Positions 57,565 through 64,000 of a stretch of DNA of 64,000 bases are shown here, one piece after another (position 1 is the first letter of the stretch; each line of letters starts with the position of its first letter). A program made the translations under genes and the position numbers. The notes below the pieces were generated by a model. It was not told the DNA's origin, ran no database searches, and was given only the letters and a program-made list of their open reading frames with translations. The stretch is from positions 62,001 to 126,000 of the forward strand of contig NZ_VEFS01000006.1 in the NCBI RefSeq assembly GCF_007679045.1. The letters are read 5' to 3'. Origin of the DNA: Microbacterium sp. BH-3-3-3. GTDB taxonomy: Bacteria > Actinomycetota > Actinomycetes > Actinomycetales > Microbacteriaceae.

Positions 57565-58314
57565 ATGAGCGACCAGACCGCCTCGACCTCGGATGCCGTG
57601 GCATCCCGTTCCGCCGCACCCCGGCGCCGTGGATGGGGGGCGTTCTTCCGCGACCTGCTGGTCATCGTCGTGATCGCCCTGCTCGTGTCGTTCCTGGTGA
57701 AGACCTTCGTCGTGCGCTCGTTCTACATCCCGTCGGCCTCGATGGAAAACACCTTGATGATCAAGGACCGCATCCTCGTCGACGAGCTGACCCCCCGCTT
57801 CGGGGAGTACTCGCGCGGCGACGTCGTCGTCTTCCGCGATCCCGGCGGCTGGCTCGATCAGACCCCGGCACCGGCGCGATCGCCGTTCGTCGAGGGCGTG
57901 GACTGGGTCCTCTCGCTCTTCGGCCTGTCTGCTCCCGACAGCGACGACCACCTCATCAAGCGCGTGATCGGCGTCGCCGGCGACCACGTGGTGTGCTGCA
58001 ACGCGCTCGGCCAGACCGAGGTCAACGGCGTGCCGATCGACGAGCCCTACGTGCGCCTCGCGCCCGGGGCGACCGCCCCCACGCCCGTCCCGTACGACGT
58101 CACCGTCCCGGACGGTTCGCTGTGGGTGCTCGGCGACAACCGCAACAGCTCCCGCGACTCCCGCTTCAACCAGGATCAGCCCGGTCGCGGCTTCGTTCCG
58201 GTCGACAACGTCGTCGGACGCGCGTTCCTCATCACGTGGCCGTTCGACCGGTTCGGGCTGATCGACTTCCACCACGAGGTGTTCGCGGGGGTTCCCGCAC
58301 CGGGAGCGCAGTGA
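57565..58314 (+). CDS. lepB: Signal peptidase I
   Basis: LepB cuts signal peptides from exported proteins at the outer face of the membrane. The 249-residue protein has a cytoplasmic N-terminus, one transmembrane helix at about 31-50, then the catalytic serine in IPSASMENTL near residue 60, the catalytic lysine in LIKRVIGVAGD near residue 132, and the conserved GDNRNSSRDSR near residue 193. The ATG at 57565 has GAAGGA four bases upstream; a GTG seven codons earlier is possible. rnhB overlaps its stop. Confidence 0.94.
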   Translation: MSDQTASTSDAVASRSAAPRRRGWGAFFRDLLVIVVIALLVSFLVKTFVVRSFYIPSASMENTLMIKDRILVDELTPRFGEYSRGDVVVFRDPGGWLDQTPAPARSPFVEGVDWVLSLFGLSAPDSDDHLIKRVIGVAGDHVVCCNALGQTEVNGVPIDEPYVRLAPGATAPTPVPYDVTVPDGSLWVLGDNRNSSRDSRFNQDQPGRGFVPVDNVVGRAFLITWPFDRFGLIDFHHEVFAGVPAPGAQ

Positions 58315-58964
58315 TCGAGCCCACCCTCACCCTCGAGCGGCGCCTGCTGAAAGAGCACGCGCTGATCATTGCGTGCGACGAGGTCGGGCGCGGTGCCCTG
58401 GCCGGCCCGGTGGCCGTCGGGGCGGCCGTGATCGACCCCGCGCGTTCGCGCAAGCGCGTGCCGGCGGGTCTGCGCGACTCGAAGCTCGTGCCCGAGGCGC
58501 GGCGCCCCGAGGTCGCGGCGCGTGCGGCCGCCTTCGTGCAGCACAGCGCCGTGGGGTGGGCGAGCTCGGTCGAGGTCGACGAGATCGGCATCATCCGCGC
58601 CCTGGGCCTCGCCGCGGTGCGCGCGATCGCCGATCTGCGCGCGCACGGGGTCGTGCCCGAAGACGCGCTCGTCATCCTCGACGGCAACCACGACTACATC
58701 ACGCCCGCGGGGGAGTCCGGGCTGCGCGTGCAGCCCATCGTGAAGGCCGACCGCGACTGCGCGAGCGCCGCCGCGGCATCCGTCATCGCCAAGGTCGCCC
58801 GCGACACCCTCATGACCGGCCTGCACGACGACCTGCCCGCGTACGGCTGGGCGCGCAACAAGGGCTACGCCAGCCTCGACCACCGCGACGCGATCGCCGC
58901 CCACGGCGTGAGCGTGCACCACCGTCACTCGTGGGCGATCGCGGCCGCGCCGACCCTGTTCTGA
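58311..58964 (+). CDS. rnhB: Ribonuclease HII
   Basis: RnhB cuts RNA in RNA-DNA hybrids, including single ribonucleotides in DNA. The 217-residue protein has the catalytic ACDEVGRGALAGPV near residue 18, the aspartate in ILDGNHDYI near residue 121, and KADRDCASAAAASVIAKVARD near residue 143. The GTG start overlaps the lepB stop by four bases. DUF2469, yraN, comM, dprA and xerC follow, an order that recurs in actinobacteria. Confidence 0.95.
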   Translation: MIEPTLTLERRLLKEHALIIACDEVGRGALAGPVAVGAAVIDPARSRKRVPAGLRDSKLVPEARRPEVAARAAAFVQHSAVGWASSVEVDEIGIIRALGLAAVRAIADLRAHGVVPEDALVILDGNHDYITPAGESGLRVQPIVKADRDCASAAAASVIAKVARDTLMTGLHDDLPAYGWARNKGYASLDHRDAIAAHGVSVHHRHSWAIAAAPTLF

Positions 58965-59038
58965 CCGGGCGCTGCGCCCACGCCGTTCGGACGCGCCCGG
59001 GGCGCCGTCACCGTGCGGCCGTGGCGGCGGGGCGCGCC

Positions 59039-59044
59039 TAGGAT
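59039..59044 (+). promoter_or_regulatory. -10 element TAGGAT of the DUF2469 gene
   Basis: TAGGAT, nine bases including GGAG, then the ATG at 59054. Confidence 0.52.
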
Positions 59045-59053
59045 GGAGTCACC

Positions 59054-59377
59054 ATGGATGACGACGTCTTCGAGGACTACGACCGCGAACTCGAACTGGC
59101 CCTGTACCGCGAGTACCGCGATGTCGTGCGCCAATTCACCTACGTGATCGAGACTGAGCGTCGGTTCTACCTCGCCAACGACGTCAACGTCGTGCGTCGC
59201 GACACCGAGCACGACTTCTACTTCGAGATCTCGATGACCGACGTCTGGGTGTGGGACATCTACCGCGCCGACCGCTTCGTCAAGTCGGTGCGCGTGCTGA
59301 CCTTCAAAGACGTCAACGTCGAAGAGCTGTCGCGGCACGACTTCCAGCTGCCCGACGAGCTCTCGCTCGACAACTGA
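59054..59377 (+). CDS. DUF2469 family protein
   Basis: A 107-residue acidic soluble protein beginning MDDDVFEDYDRELELALYRE with VVRQFTYVIETERRFYLAN in the middle. DUF2469 proteins are highly conserved small actinobacterial proteins found beside rnhB; the function is not known. Length and order fit the family. Its own -10 lies just upstream. It is followed 93 bases later by yraN. Confidence 0.93.
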   Translation: MDDDVFEDYDRELELALYREYRDVVRQFTYVIETERRFYLANDVNVVRRDTEHDFYFEISMTDVWVWDIYRADRFVKSVRVLTFKDVNVEELSRHDFQLPDELSLDN

Positions 59378-59470
59378 CGCCTCCTCCCCAGCGGGCCGTC
59401 TGCGGGGCTTGTCCACAGATGGCGCCGTCCTCCCCGCGCGAGGGATCATCCGGATGCCACGCTCTCGGGC

Positions 59471-59833
59471 ATGGCAGCGAAAGACGACCTCGGCCGAGCC
59501 GGAGAAGAGCGCGCCGTCGCCTTCCTGAGCGACGACGGCTACCGCATCATCGACCGCAATTGGCGGTGCCCGCAGGGCGAGATCGACATCGTCGCCGAGC
59601 GCGACGACACCCTCGTGGTGATCGAGGTGAAGACGCGCCGCAGCGAGGCGTTCGGTCACCCGTTCGAGGCGATCGACCGCCGCAAGGCCGAGCGGCTGTG
59701 GCGACTGGCCATGGCGTGGCTCGCCGCGCACCCCGACGAAGCCCGCGGGCGCGCCCTGCGCATCGACGCGATCGGACTCATCGGCGAAGACCCCGCGACG
59801 GCACGCCTCGAGCACCTCGAAGACGCGCTGTGA
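59471..59833 (+). CDS. YraN family (UPF0102) putative endonuclease
   Basis: A 120-residue protein with a restriction-endonuclease-like core: KDDLGRAGEERAVAFL at the start, then NWRCPQGEIDIVAERDDTLVVIEVKTRR near residue 36 (in parts), which supplies the E-x-K-type catalytic residues, and AIDRRKAERLWRLA. Members are thought to act on DNA, perhaps Holliday junctions, but activity is unproven. The stop overlaps comM by four bases (GTGA). Next to dprA it belongs to a DNA-processing operon. Confidence 0.93.
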   Translation: MAAKDDLGRAGEERAVAFLSDDGYRIIDRNWRCPQGEIDIVAERDDTLVVIEVKTRRSEAFGHPFEAIDRRKAERLWRLAMAWLAAHPDEARGRALRIDAIGLIGEDPATARLEHLEDAL

Positions 59834-61353
59834 CCGTCGCGCGCACCTGGGCCATCGCCCTCTCGGGCCTGCGGGGCGACCTCGTCGAGGTCGAGGCCGA
59901 CGTATCGCCGCAGATGCCGGAGTTCGCCATCATCGGGCTGGCCGACAAGGCGCTCGGCGAAGCCGGCCGACGCGTGCGCAACGCCTGCGCCAACCGCGGC
60001 CTCGACCTTCCCAAACGCCGTGTGACGGTGAACCTCTCACCGGCGAGCCTGCCCAAGCGCGGCTCGGGGTTCGACGTGGCGATCGCCGTGGCCGCCCTCG
60101 CCACGAGCGTGCGGATGGATGCCGATCACGTCGCGCAAACGGTGCACCTCGGCGAACTCGGTCTCGACGGGCGGCTGCGTCCCGTTCCGGGCGTGCTGCC
60201 GGCGGTGGTCGCCGCGCACCGCGGGGGAGTGCGGCGGGTCGTCGTGCCCGTCGCCAACGCCGCGGAGGCGCGGCTGGTCGAGGGCATCGAGGTCTTCGCC
60301 GCGGTGTGCCTCGCGGAGGTGGTGCGCTGGCACGGCGGATCCTGCGATGCGCCCGATCTCGCCCCCGTCGATGCTCCCACCGCCGCGGCCGCCGACGATG
60401 CGCCGCTCGAGCTCGCCGACGTGGTCGGGCAGTCCGAGGCGGTCGATGCGCTCGTGGTGGCGGCAGCGGGCGGGCACCACATCCTCATGAGCGGTCCGCC
60501 CGGTGCGGGCAAGACGATGCTCGCCCGACGCTTGCCCGGCATCCTGCCTCCGCTCGACGACGAGGCGGCGCTGTCGGTCGCTTCGGTGCGATCGCTCGCG
60601 GGCGAGACGGTGACGCGGCTCTCTCGGACGCCTCCCTTCGAGAGCCCGCACCACGGAGCGACCGCCGCGGCCTTGATCGGGGGCGGATCGGGCATCGTGC
60701 GTCCGGGTGCCATCGCGCGTGCAAGCGAAGGCGTGCTCTTCCTCGATGAAGGAGGAGAATTCTCCGCCGCCGTGCTCGACGCCCTGCGGCAACCGCTCGA
60801 GAGCGGCGTCATCCAGGTGCACCGGTCGGGGGTGTCCGCCACCTATCCGGCCCGGTTCCAGCTCGTCATCGCGACGAACCCGTGTCCGTGCGGCCAGTAC
60901 GGGGTCGCGGGCGGATCCTGCGAGTGCGCGCCGCAGGCGATCCGCCGGTACACCCGTCGACTGTCGGGTCCCCTTCTCGACCGCATCGACATCGATCTGC
61001 GCCTGCAGCGGGTGTCGTCGGCGCGACAGGCCAAGGATGTGCAGCCCACCAGCACCGCCCAGGCGCGCGAGGTCGTGGCATCCGCCCGCGCCCGCGCGGC
61101 GCACCGGTGGGCGCAGACCCCCTGGCGGCGCAACGCCGACGTGCCCGGCACCTGGCTCCGCGGACCCGCAGCGCCCGCGGCCGACGTGCTGCGCCCGCTC
61201 GACACGGCCCTGCGCCGCGGCGCCCTCACCCTGCGCGGCTACGACCGTCTGGTCCGGGTCGCGTGGACGGTGGCCGACCTCGCCGGGCACGACGACCTGC
61301 GTGCCGACGACGTCGGCCGAGCGCTCTTCCTTCGGCAGGGATCCCGCACGTGA
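59830..61353 (+). CDS. comM: YifB/ComM family Mg-chelatase-like AAA+ ATPase
   Basis: A 507-residue AAA+ protein. The N-terminal lon-protease-like domain has VSPQMPEFAIIGLADKALGEA (in parts), KRRVTVNLSPASLPKRGSGFD and FDVAIAVAALA. The ATPase core has Walker A GPPGAGKTMLARRLP near residue 221, Walker B GVLFLDEGGEF near residue 304, and TNPCPCGQYG near residue 349. ComM drives branch migration during integration of transforming DNA in Gram-negative bacteria. It lies between yraN and dprA with four-base overlaps on both sides, which supports a role in DNA processing. Confidence 0.93.
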   Translation: MTVARTWAIALSGLRGDLVEVEADVSPQMPEFAIIGLADKALGEAGRRVRNACANRGLDLPKRRVTVNLSPASLPKRGSGFDVAIAVAALATSVRMDADHVAQTVHLGELGLDGRLRPVPGVLPAVVAAHRGGVRRVVVPVANAAEARLVEGIEVFAAVCLAEVVRWHGGSCDAPDLAPVDAPTAAAADDAPLELADVVGQSEAVDALVVAAAGGHHILMSGPPGAGKTMLARRLPGILPPLDDEAALSVASVRSLAGETVTRLSRTPPFESPHHGATAAALIGGGSGIVRPGAIARASEGVLFLDEGGEFSAAVLDALRQPLESGVIQVHRSGVSATYPARFQLVIATNPCPCGQYGVAGGSCECAPQAIRRYTRRLSGPLLDRIDIDLRLQRVSSARQAKDVQPTSTAQAREVVASARARAAHRWAQTPWRRNADVPGTWLRGPAAPAADVLRPLDTALRRGALTLRGYDRLVRVAWTVADLAGHDDLRADDVGRALFLRQGSRT

Positions 61354-62507
61354 CCGCCCTCGATCCCTCGCCGCGCGCCGCCGCGGACCTGGCGGCGGTG
61401 CGGCCCGGTGACTCCACCGACCCGAGCGACGTCTACGCCCGCGTCGTGTGGAACGTGCTGGTCGAACCCGGAGACGGGGTGGCGGGCGCGCTCATCCGCA
61501 CCTATGGCGCGCGGGAGGCGCTGCGCATCGCGACGAGTGACGAGGCGCCCGAGCTGGCCCCGGCACGCGCGCGGTGGATGCCGCGTCTGCAGCCCACGGC
61601 GATCGAGGCGGCTCTCGCATCGGCCCGACGTGCGGAGGCGCGGTTCGTCGTCCCCGGCGATCCCGCATGGCCGACGCGGCTCGACGACCTCGATGACCAT
61701 GCCCCGCTCGCGCTCTGGCGTCGCGGCGGACACGAGACGGCCGCCGCCCCGACGATCGCCCTCGTCGGAGCGCGTGCGGCGACAGCGTACGGCGAGGGGG
61801 TCGCCGCCGACCTCGCGGGGGATCTTTCCGCTGCGGGAGCCGCCGTCGTGTCGGGAGCCGCGTACGGGGTCGACGGCGCGTGCCATCGCGCCGCTCTGGC
61901 CGCCGGGGGAGCGACGATCGCCGTGCTGGCCGGAGGGGTCGACCGCCCGTACCCCCGCGGACACGAGGCCCTGCTGGGGCAGATCGCCGCCCGAGGCGCG
62001 GTGTGGAGCGAGACCCCGTGCGGAGCGGCGCCGACCAAGTGGAGGTTTTTGGCGCGCAACAGACTCATCGCCGCGTTGGCCGACGCGGTGGTGGTCGTCG
62101 AGGCGGGGTGGCGCAGTGGCTCGCTCAACACCGCGGCGCACGCGGCGAGCCTCGGTCGGCCGCTCGGGGCGGTGCCCGGTCCGGTCACCAGCGCCGCCTC
62201 GGCCGGGTGCCATCGGGTTCTGCGCGAATACGGCGGCGTTTGCATCACCTCGGCGTCGGATGTCTGGGACATGTTGGGCGCGAGAGGTGAGCCATCGGTC
62301 GCCGACGACCGCCCCGCTCCCGAGGTCGTGCGCCTCTTCGATGCGCTGTCGGCACGCTCGCCCCGGTCGACCACCGAAGTGGCTCGGCGCAGCGGTCTGG
62401 CCCCTGACGAGGCGGGCGTGTTGCTGGGGTTCGCCGAGCTCGAGGGCCGCGTCGCGCGCGACGACGCCGGGCTGTGGCGCGCGACGAGCGCTGGGGAGGG
62501 GCGATGA
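61350..62507 (+). CDS. dprA: DNA-processing protein DprA
   Basis: DprA binds incoming single-stranded DNA and loads RecA. In the 385-residue protein a variable N-terminal region is followed by the Rossmann-like domain: TIALVGARAATAYGEGVA near residue 132, VSGAAYGVDGACHRAAL near residue 167, and FLARNRLIAALADAVVVVEA near residue 233, then SGSLNTAAHA. A C-terminal winged helix (about residues 328-375) is present. The GTG start overlaps comM. Whether this organism is naturally competent cannot be told; no pilus genes are in the window. Confidence 0.95.
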   Translation: MTALDPSPRAAADLAAVRPGDSTDPSDVYARVVWNVLVEPGDGVAGALIRTYGAREALRIATSDEAPELAPARARWMPRLQPTAIEAALASARRAEARFVVPGDPAWPTRLDDLDDHAPLALWRRGGHETAAAPTIALVGARAATAYGEGVAADLAGDLSAAGAAVVSGAAYGVDGACHRAALAAGGATIAVLAGGVDRPYPRGHEALLGQIAARGAVWSETPCGAAPTKWRFLARNRLIAALADAVVVVEAGWRSGSLNTAAHAASLGRPLGAVPGPVTSAASAGCHRVLREYGGVCITSASDVWDMLGARGEPSVADDRPAPEVVRLFDALSARSPRSTTEVARRSGLAPDEAGVLLGFAELEGRVARDDAGLWRATSAGEGR

Positions 62508-62570
62508 GCAGGGGCGTGCCGTGCTTCCCCGCTCTGCGCGTGGCGTGCACACGGGTTTGGCGGGCACGGG

Positions 62571-62576
62571 CAGGCT
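62571..62576 (+). promoter_or_regulatory. -10-like CAGGCT of xerC
   Basis: CAGGCT, then GAAGCC, then the ATG at 62583; same spacing as the TA-type leaderless starts but with C at the first position. Confidence 0.4.
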
Positions 62577-62582
62577 GAAGCC

Positions 62583-63539
62583 ATGCGTCTGTCCGAAGCC
62601 GTCGAGGGGTATCTGACCCACCTCGCCGAGGTGCGGCGGCTGTCGCCCGCGACGGTCCGTGCCTACCGATCGGATCTGACCGATCTCGTCGGCGCGGTGG
62701 GCGACGGTGCCATCGAGTCGTTGAGCGTCGACGACCTGCGGGAGTGGCAGTGGCGGGCCACCAAGGCGGGGCAGTCGAAGGCGACGTCTGCGCGGCGCAC
62801 CTCGAGCGTGCGCGGCCTGTTCTCGTGGGCGGTGGAGGAGGAGATCATCGCGCTCGACCCGTCGCAGCGTCTGGTGACGCCCAAGCGGGGCCGCACCTTG
62901 CCGACCGTGGCGACGGCGGAGGCGCTGGACGGCGTTCTCGAGGCCGCCCGCGTGCGCGCCGCGGACGGTGACCCTCTCGCTCTGCGCGACCACGCCGTGC
63001 TCGAGGTGCTCTACGGCTCCGGCGCCCGCGTGTCGGAGATCTGCGGGCTCGACCTCGACGACATGGACCACGAGCGTCGCACCCTCCGCGTGCGCGGGAA
63101 GGGCGACAAAGAGCGGGTCGTCCCGTTCGGCCTGCCCGCCGAACAGGCTCTGCAGGCCTATCTCGTGCGCGGTCGACCCGTGCTCCTGACGCGTGCCTCG
63201 GCTGCGGCTGCCGATGCCTCCGAGCCGGCCGTCTCGCGCGGCCGTGTCGTCGAGCGAGCGCCGCGCGCCGTGTTCCTCGGTGCGAAGGGCGGCCGTCTCG
63301 GCCCGCGCGCGGTGCACGCGCTCGTCTCCGCCACCGTCGCCCCGAGCGTCGGAGCCGAGGTGCTGGGCCCGCACGCCCTCCGGCACTCCGCGGCCACCCA
63401 CCTGCTCGACGGCGGCGCGGACCTCCGCTCGGTGCAGGAGATCCTGGGACACGCGAGCCTCGGGACGACGCAGATCTACACCCACGTCTCGGCCGAACGG
63501 CTGCGCGAGGCCTACCGGCTCGCGCACCCCCGAGCCTGA
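62583..63539 (+). CDS. xerC: Tyrosine recombinase XerC
   Basis: XerC with XerD resolves chromosome dimers at dif. In the 318-residue protein the N-terminal core-binding domain reads VEGYLTHLAEVRRLSPATVRAYRSDL in parts. The catalytic residues are the arginine in LYGSGARVSEICGLDLDD (near residue 153), a lysine in VRGKGDKERVVP, HALRHSAATHLL near residue 265, HASLGTTQIYTH with His, and the nucleophile tyrosine in QIYTHVS near residue 300. An Ala/Ser/Arg-rich insert of about 25 residues lies at about 208-232, making it longer than the usual 300. Confidence 0.94.
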   Translation: MRLSEAVEGYLTHLAEVRRLSPATVRAYRSDLTDLVGAVGDGAIESLSVDDLREWQWRATKAGQSKATSARRTSSVRGLFSWAVEEEIIALDPSQRLVTPKRGRTLPTVATAEALDGVLEAARVRAADGDPLALRDHAVLEVLYGSGARVSEICGLDLDDMDHERRTLRVRGKGDKERVVPFGLPAEQALQAYLVRGRPVLLTRASAAAADASEPAVSRGRVVERAPRAVFLGAKGGRLGPRAVHALVSATVAPSVGAEVLGPHALRHSAATHLLDGGADLRSVQEILGHASLGTTQIYTHVSAERLREAYRLAHPRA

Positions 63540-63582
63540 CCCGGCTCCGCGCGCCGCGGTGGCGCCACGCACGCCCGCGTCC

Positions 63583-63588
63583 TAGCGT
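63583..63588 (+). promoter_or_regulatory. -10 element TAGCGT of the DUF3060 lipoprotein gene (leaderless)
   Basis: TAGCGT, then GGGGGA, then the GTG at 63595. Confidence 0.58.
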
Positions 63589-63594
63589 GGGGGA

Positions 63595-64000
63595 GTGCGA
63601 AGAGCCCGAACACCCGCCCTGCTGACAGGTGCCCTCGCGTTGGCGGCCGCTCTCGCGGCGTGCGCACCGGTCCCGCAGCCCGTCGAGACGCGCCTCCCGC
63701 CCGGCATGTCGGCATCCGCCCCCGCCCCGACCGTGTCGGTGCCCTCGCCCTCGGTCGTCACCCTCTCGCCGGCACCGTCGACGAGCGTCGCGCCTGCCCC
63801 CACGACCGCGCCCTCGGCACCCAGCGACGACCCCGGTGCCCTCTCGTGCGGTGACGGCGGCTCGCAGAGCGTGTCGGGCGCCGAACAGACAGTGCGGATC
63901 GTCGGCACCTGCTCCGAGCTGGACGTCTCGGGCTCGGCGCTCACCGTCGACGCGTCGGGCGCCACGGTGCAGACCCTGCGCATCTCGGGCGATCGCGCGC
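63595..64000 (+). CDS. DUF3060-type lipoprotein, 5' part (runs past the window)
   Basis: The first 135 codons of a secreted protein. A signal peptide with the lipobox LAAC ends near residue 23. A Pro/Ser/Ala/Thr-rich linker of about 55 residues follows. Then a repeat-like beta region begins: SCGDGGSQSVSGAEQTVRIV (in parts), GTCSELDVSGSALTV, GATVQTLRISGD. The spacing of its two cysteines and the V-x-V-x-G rhythm match DUF3060 domains, which are predicted extracellular beta structures of unknown role. The GTG start is fixed by the -10. No stop is reached before the window ends. Confidence 0.75.
   Translation, partial: MRRARTPALLTGALALAAALAACAPVPQPVETRLPPGMSASAPAPTVSVPSPSVVTLSPAPSTSVAPAPTTAPSAPSDDPGALSCGDGGSQSVSGAEQTVRIVGTCSELDVSGSALTVDASGATVQTLRISGDRA

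Overview
The window is high-GC bacterial chromosome from an actinobacterium, almost certainly Microbacteriaceae and most likely Microbacterium or a close relative. Support: the gene orders leuCD-murA-plsC-gpsA-ddl, DUF177-rpmF-rnc-mutM-smc-ftsY, rpsP-khpA-rimM-trmD and rplS-lepB-rnhB-DUF2469-yraN-comM-dprA-xerC; frequent GTG starts; dispersed repeats with the core CTTCGACAGGCTCAG; and many -10 hexamers lying 6-9 bases before a start codon, as expected for leaderless mRNAs. It is ordinary chromosomal backbone: I see no prophage, insertion sequence, CRISPR array or rRNA operon. The genus is inferred from style and gene order, not from a database comparison.

Layout. 1-9 kb: end of a DHA2-type exporter, leuB, ilvE, a repeat block, a fumarylacetoacetate-hydrolase-family gene with an MFS exporter, a divergent class V aminotransferase/LysR pair, gltX and tRNA-Gln. 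9-13.4 kb: a small conserved gene and a lipoprotein, then an accessory cluster (GntR regulator, DUF1989 protein, flavin reductase, orphan ABC substrate-binding lipoprotein). 13.5-17.7 kb: complete fructose PTS operon (DeoR regulator, fruK, fruA, ptsH). 17.7-21.7 kb: metallo-hydrolase, tRNA-Glu, ECF sigma with a DUF4349 membrane partner, TerC, second repeat block. 21.9-26.8 kb: flavin monooxygenase plus metY, divergent from leuCD, which carries a leucine-rich leader peptide.

26.9-38.5 kb holds cell-wall, phospholipid, thiamine, CoA and RNA/DNA-maintenance genes (murA, plsC, gpsA, ddl, DUF3515, thiL, rsmD, recG, coaD, DUF177, rpmF, rnc, mutM). 38.5-41.8 kb is accessory: a MerR regulator with a dehydrogenase under a matching operator, a double-GNAT acetyltransferase, a small conserved protein, and a 37-codon ORF with a strong promoter and Shine-Dalgarno. 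41.9-51.2 kb carries smc, ftsY, lipB-lipA, a TetR regulator and ffh. 51.2-64 kb carries a GDSL lipoprotein, a YbdK-type ligase, the S16/RimM/TrmD operon, map, rplS, lepB, rnhB, DUF2469, yraN, comM, dprA, xerC and the start of a DUF3060 lipoprotein.

Functional threads: branched-chain amino acid synthesis (leuB, ilvE, leuCD), co-translational protein targeting (ffh, ftsY, lepB), ribosome and tRNA maturation (rpsP, rimM, trmD, rplS, rpmF, rnc, rsmD, khpA), lipoate synthesis (lipB-lipA), and DNA uptake, recombination and chromosome organisation (dprA, comM, xerC, recG, smc). The most interesting material is regulatory: paired MerR-type 19-bp-spacer promoters, a leucine attenuator candidate, triplicate CTGTATAC sites, decameric DeoR repeats, abutting divergent leaderless promoters, and an undescribed small-ORF leader.
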